Assembly: GCF_007679965.1 (NCBI RefSeq)
Contig: NZ_VEHL01000013.1
Span: 1-64,000, forward strand
Origin: Bordetella genomosp. 13
GTDB lineage: Bacteria; Pseudomonadota; Gammaproteobacteria; Burkholderiales; Burkholderiaceae_B
DNA length: 64,000 nucleotides
Direction: 5' to 3'
The notes under the pieces are model-generated. The model saw nothing but the letters and a program-made list of their open reading frames with translations, was not told where the DNA came from and ran no database searches. Positions within the stretch are counted from its first letter, which is position 1; each line of letters starts with the position of its first letter. Shown here piece by piece: positions 8,794-17,212 of the stretch. The position numbers and the translations under genes are program-made.

Positions 8794-10008
8794 TCAGTCG
8801 CCCTTGCGCAGCTTGCGCACTTCGTCGTCGGACGGCATGACCGAGCCACCATCGACATAGCGGAAATCGACCATCACGCCCTTGCCGTCGCGCTTGCCCA
8901 GCTTGCCAACGTAGGCGCCCATGGTGGATTGGTGGTCCAGCGCGCGGTACTCGATGGGTCCGAAGGGGATGGTCAGCTTCAGGCCGGCGAATGCCTTGAT
9001 CATGGCCTCGGTATCCGTCGAGCCGGCGCGCTTCATGCCCTCGGCCAGCGACTTGATGGCGCTGTAGCCCACCACCGAACCCAGGCGCGGATAGTCCTTG
9101 AATTTGTCCTGGTAGGCCTTCAGGAAGGCCTGGTGCTCGGGGGTGTCGATGAATTGCCAGGGATAGCCCGTGACGACCCAGCCCTCGGGCGTCTCGTCGC
9201 GCAGCGGGTCCAGGTATTCCGGCTCGCCGCTCAGCACACTGACCACGGGACGGTCCTTGAACAGGCCGCGCGTCTCGCCCTCGCGCACCAGCTTGGCCAG
9301 GTCGGCCGCGAACAGCACGTTGAAGATGGCGTCGGGCTTGGCGTCGGCCAGGGCCTGCACCACGCTGCCGGCGTCGACCTTGCCCAGCGGCGGGGCCTGC
9401 TCGGCGACGAACTCGACGTCGGGCTGGGCGGCCTTCATCAGCGCCTTGAAGGTGGCGACGGCCGACTGGCCGTACTCGTAGTTGGGGTAGACGATGGCCC
9501 AGCGCTTCTTCTTCAGCTTCAGGGCCTCGGGCACCAGCATCGCGACCTGCACGTAGGTGGAGGTGCGCAGGCGGTACGTGTAGCGGTTGCCGTTCTCCCA
9601 GGTGATCTTGTCGGTCAGCGGTTCGCTGGCCAGGAAGAACACCTTCTTCTGCTTGGCGTAGTCGGTCAGGGCCAGGCCGATGTGCGACAGGAAGGAGCCC
9701 GTCAGCACGTCGACGCGCTCGCGCGAGACCAGCTCTTCGGCGGCGCGCACGGCCTCGCCGGGATTGGCGTTGTCGTCGCGGATGACCAGCTCGAGCTTCC
9801 TGCCGTTGACGCCGCCCGCGCCGTTGACCTCGTCCAGGGCCAACTGCATGCCCTTGCGGTAGGGATCCAGGAAGGCGGGCTGCGCCTTGTAGCTGTTGAT
9901 CTCGCCGATCTTGATGGTGCCTTGCGCCCACGACGGGGCAGCCGCCATGGCGAACCAGGCCAGGCCCGCGGCCGAGAGGGCGCGCAGAGTACGAATACGA
10001 CCGTTCAT
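8794..10008 (-). CDS. Periplasmic binding protein of the ABC transporter (Leu/Ile/Val-binding family)
   Basis: 404-residue type I periplasmic binding protein, first gene of the transporter operon. A signal peptide (MNGRIRTLRALSAAGLAWFA, then PSWAQ) is cleaved around residue 29 and the mature part begins GTIKIGEINSYKAQPAFLDP. The HAAT hallmark GGVNGRKLELVIRDDNANP is at about 66-84. The binding pocket cannot be read by eye, and family members bind aromatic acids as often as amino acids. The AGCGTACACACT motif 75 bases upstream repeats the motif before nicC. This suggests induction with the nic genes and a nicotinate- or 6-hydroxynicotinate-type ligand; that part is inference. Confidence 0.85.
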   Translation of the reverse strand: MNGRIRTLRALSAAGLAWFAMAAAPSWAQGTIKIGEINSYKAQPAFLDPYRKGMQLALDEVNGAGGVNGRKLELVIRDDNANPGEAVRAAEELVSRERVDVLTGSFLSHIGLALTDYAKQKKVFFLASEPLTDKITWENGNRYTYRLRTSTYVQVAMLVPEALKLKKKRWAIVYPNYEYGQSAVATFKALMKAAQPDVEFVAEQAPPLGKVDAGSVVQALADAKPDAIFNVLFAADLAKLVREGETRGLFKDRPVVSVLSGEPEYLDPLRDETPEGWVVTGYPWQFIDTPEHQAFLKAYQDKFKDYPRLGSVVGYSAIKSLAEGMKRAGSTDTEAMIKAFAGLKLTIPFGPIEYRALDHQSTMGAYVGKLGKRDGKGVMVDFRYVDGGSVMPSDDEVRKLRKGD

Positions 10009-10082
10009 TGTTTTCCCCTAGATGAGTGACGGCGTCGATGCGACGGCTGCATTCCGGTACCGGTGCGGCCCACGCTTGATAA

Positions 10083-10094
10083 AGCGTACACACT
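10083..10094. promoter_or_regulatory. Candidate nic operator, site 3 (transporter promoter)
   Basis: AGCGTACACACT differs at one base from the 336-347 site and lies 75 bases upstream of the binding-protein ATG, followed by CAAATTTT. The repetition of a 12-mer before two operons that face each other 5 kb apart is the evidence for shared control. Confidence 0.5.
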
Positions 10095-10275
10095 CAAATT
10101 TTGCATTGACTTGGGTCAATTATCCACCATAACCACAACAACGTGATGGATATTTGAAACCCTAGGGGATAACCCGAAGATCAGCGATAAATCAGCGTGT
10201 TAAGGCTATATCGCTCGCCCTGGGATGGGGCATTTACTTGCGGCGGCGCCCTGTTCCGGGGCATGAACGAACGAG

Positions 10276-10302
10276 AAAATTCGAGCGTCGACGCTTAATT
10301 TT
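10276..10302. promoter_or_regulatory. AT-flanked palindrome in the MarR-transporter gap
   Basis: The gap between the MarR gene and the binding protein (10009-10338) holds no gene. It contains a perfect 12-bp palindrome AGCGTCGACGCT at 10284-10295, flanked by AAAATT and AATTTT. It lies about 40 bases downstream of the MarR stop and 270 bases before the transporter start. It may be an operator or a hairpin ending the MarR transcript (the T-run is short). Confidence 0.4.
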
Positions 10303-10338
10303 CGACCTAGGACTTTCCCTAGATTGCCGCTTTTCCGG

Positions 10339-10833
10339 CTACGAAGGCGCGCCCGCGGCGTCCATCTCGCTCATCTTGCGCAGCAGATAGACGATGGCCA
10401 CGCGCTCGCCCGGGTTGAGGTCGCCGAACGTGCTTTCGGTAATGCGCTGGGCGAAAGGCACCATTTCCGCGACCAGCGCCTGCCCCGCCTCGGTCAGCGT
10501 GACCAGCACCTTGCGGCGGTCGGCAGGATCATGCGAGACCTCGAGCAGCTCGCGCGCCTTCAGGCGTTCGATCACGCCGCGCACGGTAGCCTGGTCGATG
10601 GCCGTGGCCTTGACCACCTCGACCAGCGAACAGGCCTGCCGGTCGCGCACGGCGCACAGCACCACGAACTGCGCGGCGGTCAGCTGGGAATCGGGGATGG
10701 TCTGCTGGAAGATCGCCATGTGGCGCTGGTAAGCGCGGCGCAGCAGGTGGCCGACTTGGTCGGGGAACTGATAGGACAGGCCGGACGTGTCTGGGCCGGA
10801 AGAGGAACGCGATGCTTCCTTGGAACGGGGCAT
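10339..10833 (-). CDS. MarR-family regulator (NicR/BpsR candidate)
   Basis: 164-residue winged-helix regulator. The N-terminal helix carries FPDQVGHLLRRAYQRH, the dimer segment common to NicR/BpsR-like proteins. The DNA-recognition part reads KATAIDQATVRGVIERLKARE and the wing SHDPADRRKVLVTLTEAG. The start at 10833 is preferred to a longer frame whose extra 33 residues are low-complexity. It is transcribed toward the transporter operon. In Bordetella the MarR protein BpsR represses nic genes and responds to 6-hydroxynicotinate; this gene is a plausible equivalent from family and position, but other MarR proteins for aromatic acids look alike. Confidence 0.7.
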   Translation of the reverse strand: MPRSKEASRSSSGPDTSGLSYQFPDQVGHLLRRAYQRHMAIFQQTIPDSQLTAAQFVVLCAVRDRQACSLVEVVKATAIDQATVRGVIERLKARELLEVSHDPADRRKVLVTLTEAGQALVAEMVPFAQRITESTFGDLNPGERVAIVYLLRKMSEMDAAGAPS

Positions 10834-10959
10834 GGACGATGGCGTGGACAGTAGCGTGACAGAGCGGTCCGCGTGCGCGAGCCGCGCGCAGGCCTGCCGG
10901 CAGTATACCGATGCCTGCGCGGGGGACGGCAAGGCCGGCGATGCGCCGGCCCGGGAGTA

Positions 10960-11922
10960 TCAACCGGCCCGGATGCCCGCCTTCCTGATGATGGGCCCCC
11001 ACTTGGCCCGCTCCTGCTCGGCGAACTCGGCCAGGTCCTTGGCACTGCCGCCGGCGGGCTCGTAGCCCAGCTGCAGCAGCCGCGCGCGCGTCTCGGGCTC
11101 CTGCAGGATCTGGTTGACGGCCTGGTTCAGGCGGTCGACCACCGCACGCGGCGTGCCCTTGGGCGCGAACAGCGCGTTCCAGGCGATCACCTCGAAATCC
11201 GGCACGCCCTGCTGCGCCACGCTGGGCACGCCGGGCAGCAGGTCGGTGGGGCCCTGGCTGGTCACGGCCAGGGCGCGCAGCTTGCCGCCCGCCACCTGCG
11301 CGCGCGCCACGGCCACCGTGTCGATCAGCACGGGGATCTGCCCGCCCATCACGTCGTTCACCGCCGTGGGCGAGCCCTTGTAGGGCACGCCGAACAGCGG
11401 CGCCTTGGTCTGCTCCTTCATCAGCTCCAGCACCAGCTGTGCCGTGGTGCTGGGCATGCCGACGTCGGCCGCGCCCTTGCCGCGTCTGGCGGCTTCCAGC
11501 AGGTCGCCCACGGACTTCATCTTCGAGTCCGCCGCTACCATCAGCGCCATGGGAAACGTCGCCACCAGCGCGATCGGCGCGAAATCCTTCTTCGCGTCGA
11601 ACGTCAGCTGGGGATAAAGGAATTCGTTCAGCGCGTGCGTGGCGTTGGTGCCCATCGTCAGTGTGTAGCCGTCGGGCTCCGCGCGCGCCACGACGTCGGT
11701 GCCGATGTTGCCGCCCGCGCCGCCGCGGTTCTCGACGATGAAGGGCTGGCCCAGCTTGGCCGACAGCTTCTCGGCCATGTAGCGCGTGGCCACGTCGGTA
11801 CCCTGCCCGGCCTGGTAGGCGACGACGATGCGCACGGGTTTCTCGGGGTACGCGGCCGCGGCCAGCGGGCTCGCGCCGATGAGCGCCGCCAACGACAGCG
11901 CGGCCGACATGATGCGTTTCAT
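10960..11922 (-). CDS. Bug/TctC-family periplasmic binding protein
   Basis: 320-residue solute receptor of the Bug family, which binds carboxylates and feeds tripartite tricarboxylate transporters or signalling. The signal peptide runs to about residue 22 (SPLAAAA), then YPEKPVRIVVAYQAGQGTDV, the usual Bug opening, and VENRGGAGGNIGTDVVARA. The ATG at 11922 has GGAGAC upstream; a longer frame adds only non-homologous sequence. It is the last gene of a minus-strand cluster of ligase, MaoC-like and CoA-transferase genes, so it likely captures the acid those enzymes degrade. No membrane subunits are adjacent. Confidence 0.85.
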   Translation of the reverse strand: MKRIMSAALSLAALIGASPLAAAAYPEKPVRIVVAYQAGQGTDVATRYMAEKLSAKLGQPFIVENRGGAGGNIGTDVVARAEPDGYTLTMGTNATHALNEFLYPQLTFDAKKDFAPIALVATFPMALMVAADSKMKSVGDLLEAARRGKGAADVGMPSTTAQLVLELMKEQTKAPLFGVPYKGSPTAVNDVMGGQIPVLIDTVAVARAQVAGGKLRALAVTSQGPTDLLPGVPSVAQQGVPDFEVIAWNALFAPKGTPRAVVDRLNQAVNQILQEPETRARLLQLGYEPAGGSAKDLAEFAEQERAKWGPIIRKAGIRAG

Positions 11923-12105
11923 GGTGGATGTCTCCTGATTATCGTAGTGACTGCGTTTTGCTGCAGTTCTGCCTTGCCGCCACGCGAGGGACCGTCGCCG
12001 GCCTGGGCCGCCGCAGTCCCATGCGACGGACCGTCGCCGTGGTTGATCTTGCTGCACACCGATACGCCGCCGTCCCGGCCTCCTCGCCGCGCCGGCGGTT
12101 CCTGC

Positions 12106-13317
12106 CTACGACTCGCGCCGACGCGCCTGGGCAGGCGCGCCCCAGCCCGCGTCGCGGATGGCCTGTTCGTTCTCCGACAGGGCGGGCGGCGCGCCGCCAG
12201 GCCGTCCCGGCGTGGCCGACAGCCGGATCGGCACGCCCAGTCCGCGATAGCCGCCGTCCTGCACCGCCATGCCGCGATGCGCGGCATGCGTCTGCTGCAA
12301 GGCCTGCGGCACCGTATTGACCGGCCCCGCCGCGATGCCCGCGCCCATCAGTTCCTCGCACAGGCGGTCGCGCTCGAAGCCGCGCAACGCGGCCTCGATC
12401 TCCACGCGCAGTTCCGACGCATGCTGCACCCGCAGCGCGTTCGACGCGAAGCGCGCGTCCTCGGCCAGGGCCGCGCGGTCCACCACGCGGCAGAAACGCG
12501 CGAACTGCGCGTTGTTCAGGATGCCCAGGAACAGCGGGCCATCGCTGGCTTCGAACTGGTCGTACGGCGCGATGTTGGGATGCGCGCTGCCCGTCAGTAC
12601 GGGCGCCTGGCCCGAATGGAACCAGTTGGAGGCATGCGGCACCAGCAGGCTGAGCGCGGTGTCGAACAGCGTGGCCTCGACCCGCTGGCCGGCGCCGGTG
12701 CGCTGGCGCGCCAACAGCGCCATCAGGATGCCGACCAGGGCCGTATAGCCCGTCAGATGATCCACCACCGGCACGCCGAGCCGCGTGGGGCCGGACTGCG
12801 CCGTGCCGTTCACGCTCATCAGGCCGCACATGGCCTGCAGCACCGCGTCGTAGCCCGGCAGCTTGCCCAGCGGCCCGTCGGCGCCGAAGCCCGTGATGCT
12901 GCAATACACCAGCCTGGGCAGGCGCGGCGCCAGGTCACGTTCGTAGTCCAGTCCCCACCGCGCCATCGTGCCCGGCAGGAAATTCTCGACCAGCACGTCC
13001 GCGTCTTCCAGCAGGCGCAGCAGCACCTCGCGCTCGTCGGGCCGGCCCAGGTCCAGGGCGATGGAGCGCTTGCCGCGGTTCAGCGCATGGAAATACGCCG
13101 CGTCGCCGCCCGGCGCGAACGGCGGGCCCAGCCGCCGCGTGTCGTCGCCCGTGGGCGGCTCGACCTTGACGACCTCGGCCCCATGATCGGCCAGGATCTG
13201 CGTGCAAAGCGGCCCGGCCAGCACGCGCGACAGGTCCACGACCCGCACGCCCGCCAGCGCGCCGTGCCCGGCCGCGGTCGGTGCATCGTCCGCCTTTCCC
13301 GAGGGATTGCTGCTCAT
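12106..13317 (-). CDS. Family III CoA-transferase (CaiB/BaiF)
   Basis: 403 residues, standard length. Conserved family III features are VVDLSRVLAGPLCTQILADH at about 26-45, VKVEPPTGDDTR, NRGKRSIALDL and PGYDAVLQAMCGLMS, in which Asp157 is at the position of the catalytic aspartate. It moves CoA between a thioester donor and a carboxylate, probably activating a pathway acid or recycling CoA with the neighbouring ligase. It lies between the Bug and MaoC-like genes on the same strand with short gaps. The substrate cannot be told from sequence. Confidence 0.87.
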   Translation of the reverse strand: MSSNPSGKADDAPTAAGHGALAGVRVVDLSRVLAGPLCTQILADHGAEVVKVEPPTGDDTRRLGPPFAPGGDAAYFHALNRGKRSIALDLGRPDEREVLLRLLEDADVLVENFLPGTMARWGLDYERDLAPRLPRLVYCSITGFGADGPLGKLPGYDAVLQAMCGLMSVNGTAQSGPTRLGVPVVDHLTGYTALVGILMALLARQRTGAGQRVEATLFDTALSLLVPHASNWFHSGQAPVLTGSAHPNIAPYDQFEASDGPLFLGILNNAQFARFCRVVDRAALAEDARFASNALRVQHASELRVEIEAALRGFERDRLCEELMGAGIAAGPVNTVPQALQQTHAAHRGMAVQDGGYRGLGVPIRLSATPGRPGGAPPALSENEQAIRDAGWGAPAQARRRES

Positions 13318-13371
13318 GCCGTCTCCCGAATTGCGGCGCCGCCACCGGCGGCGCCCGACGCGTGCGTGGCA

Positions 13372-14514
13372 TCAACCCCGCGTGGGCAGTTCCACCACGC
13401 CGGTGCCCAGCACGGACAGTTCGCCGTCCTGGTTCTCGGCGCGCTGGTCGATCTCGACCAGGTGGCGGCCGTCCTCGACGTACTTGCGCACCACCTTGCC
13501 GCGGAAGAACAGCATATCGCCCTCGGGATTGTGGCGGCGCACCTTGCACGCCGACTTGCGCAGCATGCCGTCGTCGCCCATCCAGTTGGTGAGGTGGTGC
13601 GTCAGCCACGAATTGCGCTCGGGACCGTAGTCGTACGCGCCGGGCGCGCCCACTTCCAGCGCGAAGTCTTCCTCCCAGTGCACGCGCTCGGGCACGTCGG
13701 GAATGCCGAAACGGTTCTTGATGCCCACGCCGGGATGCGCATCGATCAGCCGCCACGCCAGCTTGTTGGCGCGGATATACAGGCCCCCCCAGCCCTGCGC
13801 ATAGGCGATGAAGCCGGTCACCGTCATCGGCCCCTTGAACATGACGGGCAGTTCCTCGCCCTCTTTCACGTCTTCCCAGTAGCGTTTCTGCGCGCCGCGC
13901 ACCTCTTCCTGCGCGTACAGCCTGTAGGCCTCGGCCAGCTCTTCGTCCGTGTAGCGGCGCGGCGCGCGCTCGCGCACCTCGCGGTACTTCGTGCCCTTCT
14001 CGCGCGCATGGTCGCGCTCGGTGCGGAAGCACCAGCTGTCGGCCTCGGCCACCTTGTCGCCCTGCTGGTTGTAGAAGTCGACGTGGTAGATCTGCTGGAT
14101 GGCGCGGCCGGCGAAGCGCGTCTCGTGCTCGACCAGGTCCTTCAGCACGGCCTCGGTGGAGATCTCGTCGTTGCGCCGCACCTGCTTGTGCCAGGTCCAG
14201 TCGGCGCCCGACCACATCGCGTGTACGCCCGGCAGGCCGCCCACGTAGCCCGACACGATGCGGCTGGTGGAAAACAGGAAGCTGGGCAGCGCCACGATGC
14301 CGCCGTGCGCGGTACGCGCGGCATAGTCCGGGTCGCACCACAGCGGATTGTCGTCGCCGATGCCGTGCGCGTAGTGGCGGATGTTGTCGCGCGTGGCCTC
14401 GTAGCACCAGGGCTCGGCCGTGGCGCCGATCTTCACGCCGATGCGGCGGCGCAGGTCGTCCAGGTCGCGTTCGGTGATCTTGGGGAAACTGCGTTCTTGG
14501 GTGCTGATCGACAT
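13372..14514 (-). CDS. MaoC/FAS1-like hydratase domain protein
   Basis: 380 residues. The first half begins RRRIGVKIGATAEPWCYEAT and has RHYAHGIGDDNPLW, the FAS1-type dehydratase hot-dog signature. The C-terminal half lacks an obvious canonical MaoC catalytic Asp/His motif. Such proteins hydrate enoyl-CoA or act on short acyl-CoAs. The start at 14514 (MSISTQERSFPKITERDLD) has GGAGACAACC upstream; the open frame runs ten codons further. It is situated between an acyl-CoA ligase and a CoA-transferase, consistent with a beta-oxidation-like step. The exact reaction is unknown. Confidence 0.8.
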   Translation of the reverse strand: MSISTQERSFPKITERDLDDLRRRIGVKIGATAEPWCYEATRDNIRHYAHGIGDDNPLWCDPDYAARTAHGGIVALPSFLFSTSRIVSGYVGGLPGVHAMWSGADWTWHKQVRRNDEISTEAVLKDLVEHETRFAGRAIQQIYHVDFYNQQGDKVAEADSWCFRTERDHAREKGTKYREVRERAPRRYTDEELAEAYRLYAQEEVRGAQKRYWEDVKEGEELPVMFKGPMTVTGFIAYAQGWGGLYIRANKLAWRLIDAHPGVGIKNRFGIPDVPERVHWEEDFALEVGAPGAYDYGPERNSWLTHHLTNWMGDDGMLRKSACKVRRHNPEGDMLFFRGKVVRKYVEDGRHLVEIDQRAENQDGELSVLGTGVVELPTRG

Positions 14515-14553
14515 TGCGGTTGTCTCCTCGGTTGTTCTGTTCAACGGCGCGGG

Positions 14554-16125
14554 TCAGGCGCTGGCCACCGTGCCGGCCGCCGCGGCCGCGGCCTCGCTTT
14601 CGCGCAGCTTCTTGCGGTGCACCTTGCCGGCGGGCGTCTTGGGCAATTCGTCGACGAAGGCCACGTGGCGCGGGTACTCGTGCTGGCTGAGCTGCGCGCG
14701 CACCTGGTCCTGGATCTCGCGCACGAAGGCCTCGTCGGGCCTGCGCTGCGACACCACGAAGGCCTTCACCACCTGGCCGCGCAGCGCGTCCGGCACGCCG
14801 ATGGCGGCGGCCTCGCGCACGTCGCGGTGCTTCAGGATGGCGTCCTCGATCTCGACCGCGCTCATGGTCCAGCCGGCCGAGATGATCACGTCGTCGGCGC
14901 GGCCCGCGTGGTAGTAGTAGCCGTCCTCGTCCATGCGGGCCAGGTCCTTGGTGGGCAGCCAGCCGTCGTGGCGCCACACCATCAGCTCGCCGGTCTGGCC
15001 GGGCGCCGCGGGCTGGCCGGCCGCGTCGCGCACCATCACGCGGCAGCCCGGCACGGGCTTGCCCAGCGAGCCGGGCCGCACCGGAAAATCGTCCGCGCCG
15101 GGATAGCTGGCCAGGATCACGCCGATCTCGGTGGTGCCGTACATGCTGCGCGGCGCGATGCCGAAGGTGGCCTCGACGAATTCCTCGGTGGCCCCGTCCA
15201 TGGGTTCGCCGGTGTACGAGACCTTGTCCAGGAAATAGCGGTGCATGCCCGCCTGGCCGCTGTTGCGCATCATGCGGTAGTGCGTGGCGGCGGCCGAGAT
15301 GTTGGTGAAGCGGTGCTGCTCGAGCGCCTGCAGCAGGCGGGCCGCGTCGAACTTGCCGGCATACGCGCCCACCGTCAGGCCCAGCGCCAGCGGCGCCAGC
15401 GTGCCGTGCCACAGGCCGTGGCCCCAGGCGGGCGAGGACGGACAGATGAAGCGGTCGCCGGGCCGCAGCCCCGTGCCGTACAGCGCCGCCACCATCAGCG
15501 TGACCAGCGCGCGATGCGTATGGCGTACGGCCTCGGGCAGTTCACGCGTGGTGCCCGACGTGTACTGGAACACGGCCAGGTCGTCGGCGCGCGTGTCGAT
15601 GGCATAGGTGTCGGAATGGCCGGCCAGCTCGGCCTCGAAGGCCGCGTCGGCCACTGCCGTTTCCAGTCCGGCGATGCCGGCGCACACGGCGGCCTTGTCG
15701 GCCTGCGTGACCATCAGCCGGGGCTTGCAGTCCTGCACGCGCAGCCGCACGCCGTCGGGGCCGAACAGCGTGAACATCGGCACGGCGATGGCGCCGCGCT
15801 TGATGGTGCCGAACAGCGCCACGTAGAACGCCCGCGAGGGTTCGAGCATGATCGCGACCCGGTCGCCGCGCTCCACCCCACGTGCCTGCAGGTAGTGCGC
15901 GAAGCGCGAGGAATCGCGCGCCAGGTCACGGTACGTCAGCGTGGCGTCGTCGCCGTCGGCGCGTACCAGCACGATGGCCGGATGGTCGGCATGCGCATGC
16001 CGATCGATGCATTCGTGCGCGATGTTGAGCTGTTCGCGGTCGCCATCGAACAGCTGCCACAGGCCCTCGCGCGACCAATGGGCCTGCGCGTCCGCGTACG
16101 TCGTGTAGTCCGTCAGCTTGCTCAT
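14554..16125 (-). CDS. AMP-forming acyl-CoA ligase (unusual P-loop)
   Basis: 523-residue ANL-superfamily enzyme that activates a carboxylic acid with ATP and CoA. Motifs: FQYTSGTTRELPEAVRHTHR at 186-205, MYGTTEIG (A5), PTKDLARMDEDGYYYHAGRA (A7), and the C-terminal LPKTPAGKVHRKKLRE with the catalytic Lys. The P-loop normally reads TSGTTGxPKG; here Arg194 replaces Gly and the lysine is absent, a variation seen in a subset of the family. It is the first gene of the minus-strand cluster and is divergent from an IclR regulator with an inverted repeat between them. Whether it is a ligase for aromatic or branched acids is open. Confidence 0.85.
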   Translation of the reverse strand: MSKLTDYTTYADAQAHWSREGLWQLFDGDREQLNIAHECIDRHAHADHPAIVLVRADGDDATLTYRDLARDSSRFAHYLQARGVERGDRVAIMLEPSRAFYVALFGTIKRGAIAVPMFTLFGPDGVRLRVQDCKPRLMVTQADKAAVCAGIAGLETAVADAAFEAELAGHSDTYAIDTRADDLAVFQYTSGTTRELPEAVRHTHRALVTLMVAALYGTGLRPGDRFICPSSPAWGHGLWHGTLAPLALGLTVGAYAGKFDAARLLQALEQHRFTNISAAATHYRMMRNSGQAGMHRYFLDKVSYTGEPMDGATEEFVEATFGIAPRSMYGTTEIGVILASYPGADDFPVRPGSLGKPVPGCRVMVRDAAGQPAAPGQTGELMVWRHDGWLPTKDLARMDEDGYYYHAGRADDVIISAGWTMSAVEIEDAILKHRDVREAAAIGVPDALRGQVVKAFVVSQRRPDEAFVREIQDQVRAQLSQHEYPRHVAFVDELPKTPAGKVHRKKLRESEAAAAAAGTVASA

Positions 16126-16234
16126 CGAAACGGGTTCCTCGCAGGGCCCGCGAGGCGGGCGTGGTTGCCTGGGACATCCGGCAGAACAGTGCAGCCACTT
16201 TGCGCGCGGGCTTTAGAATTGTCAAATAGAATAT

Positions 16235-16256
16235 TTAATTGTCTATGTACAATTAA
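16235..16256. promoter_or_regulatory. Candidate IclR operator
   Basis: A perfect inverted repeat TTAATTGT-CTATGT-ACAATTAA, with an extra AATTGTC half-site at 16217-16223, sits in the AT-rich centre of the gap between the acyl-CoA ligase and the IclR gene. Size and spacing suit an IclR dimer. It is about 110 bases from each start. Confidence 0.55.
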
Positions 16257-16364
16257 CGAGACCCAGGTTTATCTGGCAAAGTGGCGTACCCGCAAGCACT
16301 GCACGCGACACATGCCACGCGTTCGCGCCCCCGGGCCCGCCTGCAATCCAACAAGAAAATTTCG

Positions 16365-17159
16365 ATGACCGAACCCCTGCCCGACGCTCCTACCCGTGCC
16401 GCCCGCGGCACCCGCATACGTCCCGTGCCCGCGGTCACGCGCGCCATCGCCATCCTGCGGCTGCTGGCCCAATCGGGCGACGCGCTCAGCGCCAAGCAGA
16501 TCGCGCAGTCGCTGGAGATCGTGCCCAGCACCGCGCTGCACATCCTGCGCGCGCTGGTGTCCGAGGACGTGGTCAGCGTCGATACCGCCAAGCGCTATCG
16601 GCCCGGCCCCGGCATGCTGGCGCTGGCGCGCGGCATGTTGGAACACAGTTCGTTCCGCACGGTGGTGCAGCCCGCGCTGGATCGCCTCAGCCACACCTGG
16701 CAGGTCACCTCCATCGGCGTGGAAACGCCGAACCTCGACCACATGGTGGTGCTGGCGCTGGCGCGTTCGCCGCTGCCGTTCAGCCTGCACGTGGACGTGG
16801 GCAGCCGCTTTCCCGGGCTGATCAGCGCCACCGGCCGGCTGGTGGCGGCCTACAGCGCCGAGCCCTGGGAAGCCATCGCGCAGCGCTTCCGGCAGCTGCG
16901 CTGGCAGCATCCGGTGGACATCGACAGCTGGCGCAAGGAGCTGGACACGGTGCGCCGCCAGGGCTACAGCGTGGATCGCGGGGTGTACATCGGCGGCGTC
17001 ACCATCGTGGCCGTGCCCATCCTGGACCTGGCCGGCCGCCTGACCCACACCATCGTCTGCGCGGGCGTCAGCCACGCCATGGACGGCGCGCAGGCCGACG
17101 CATTGATCGCCGACATGCAGGCCGCCGCCACCGAGGTGGCGCGGCAGCTGCTGCGATGA
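16365..17159 (+). CDS. IclR-family transcriptional regulator
   Basis: 264 residues: N-terminal winged helix (VTRAIAILRLLAQSGDALSA, then KQIAQSLEIVPSTALHILRA) and C-terminal effector domain ending GGVTIVAVPILDLAGRLTHT. The ATG at 16365 is preferred to an in-frame ATG 28 codons earlier whose extension is arginine-rich and unlike family members. It is divergent from the ligase, MaoC-like, CoA-transferase and Bug cluster and followed by a thioesterase gene, so it probably controls both sides in response to the pathway acid or its CoA ester. Confidence 0.86.
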   Translation: MTEPLPDAPTRAARGTRIRPVPAVTRAIAILRLLAQSGDALSAKQIAQSLEIVPSTALHILRALVSEDVVSVDTAKRYRPGPGMLALARGMLEHSSFRTVVQPALDRLSHTWQVTSIGVETPNLDHMVVLALARSPLPFSLHVDVGSRFPGLISATGRLVAAYSAEPWEAIAQRFRQLRWQHPVDIDSWRKELDTVRRQGYSVDRGVYIGGVTIVAVPILDLAGRLTHTIVCAGVSHAMDGAQADALIADMQAAATEVARQLLR

Positions 17160-17212
17160 AAGAGAATCACCCCAAGGGCGAACACCGCAGTGCGCAGCAC
17201 GAAGGGATACCA

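Noticed and set aside
6502..10029. A 1175-codon plus-strand open frame across the transporter operon
   Set aside because: His/Gln/Arg-rich translation with no family, antisense to the recognised ABC genes.
14554..16125. Acyl-CoA ligase as a pseudogene because of the altered P-loop
   Set aside because: Full length, all other motifs including the catalytic Lys are present, and the reading frame is intact.
10873..16368. A very long open frame (over 1800 codons) on the plus strand
   Set aside because: It lies antisense to Bug, CoA-transferase, MaoC-like and ligase genes with clear motifs and is a by-product of high GC codon bias; its translation is low-complexity.
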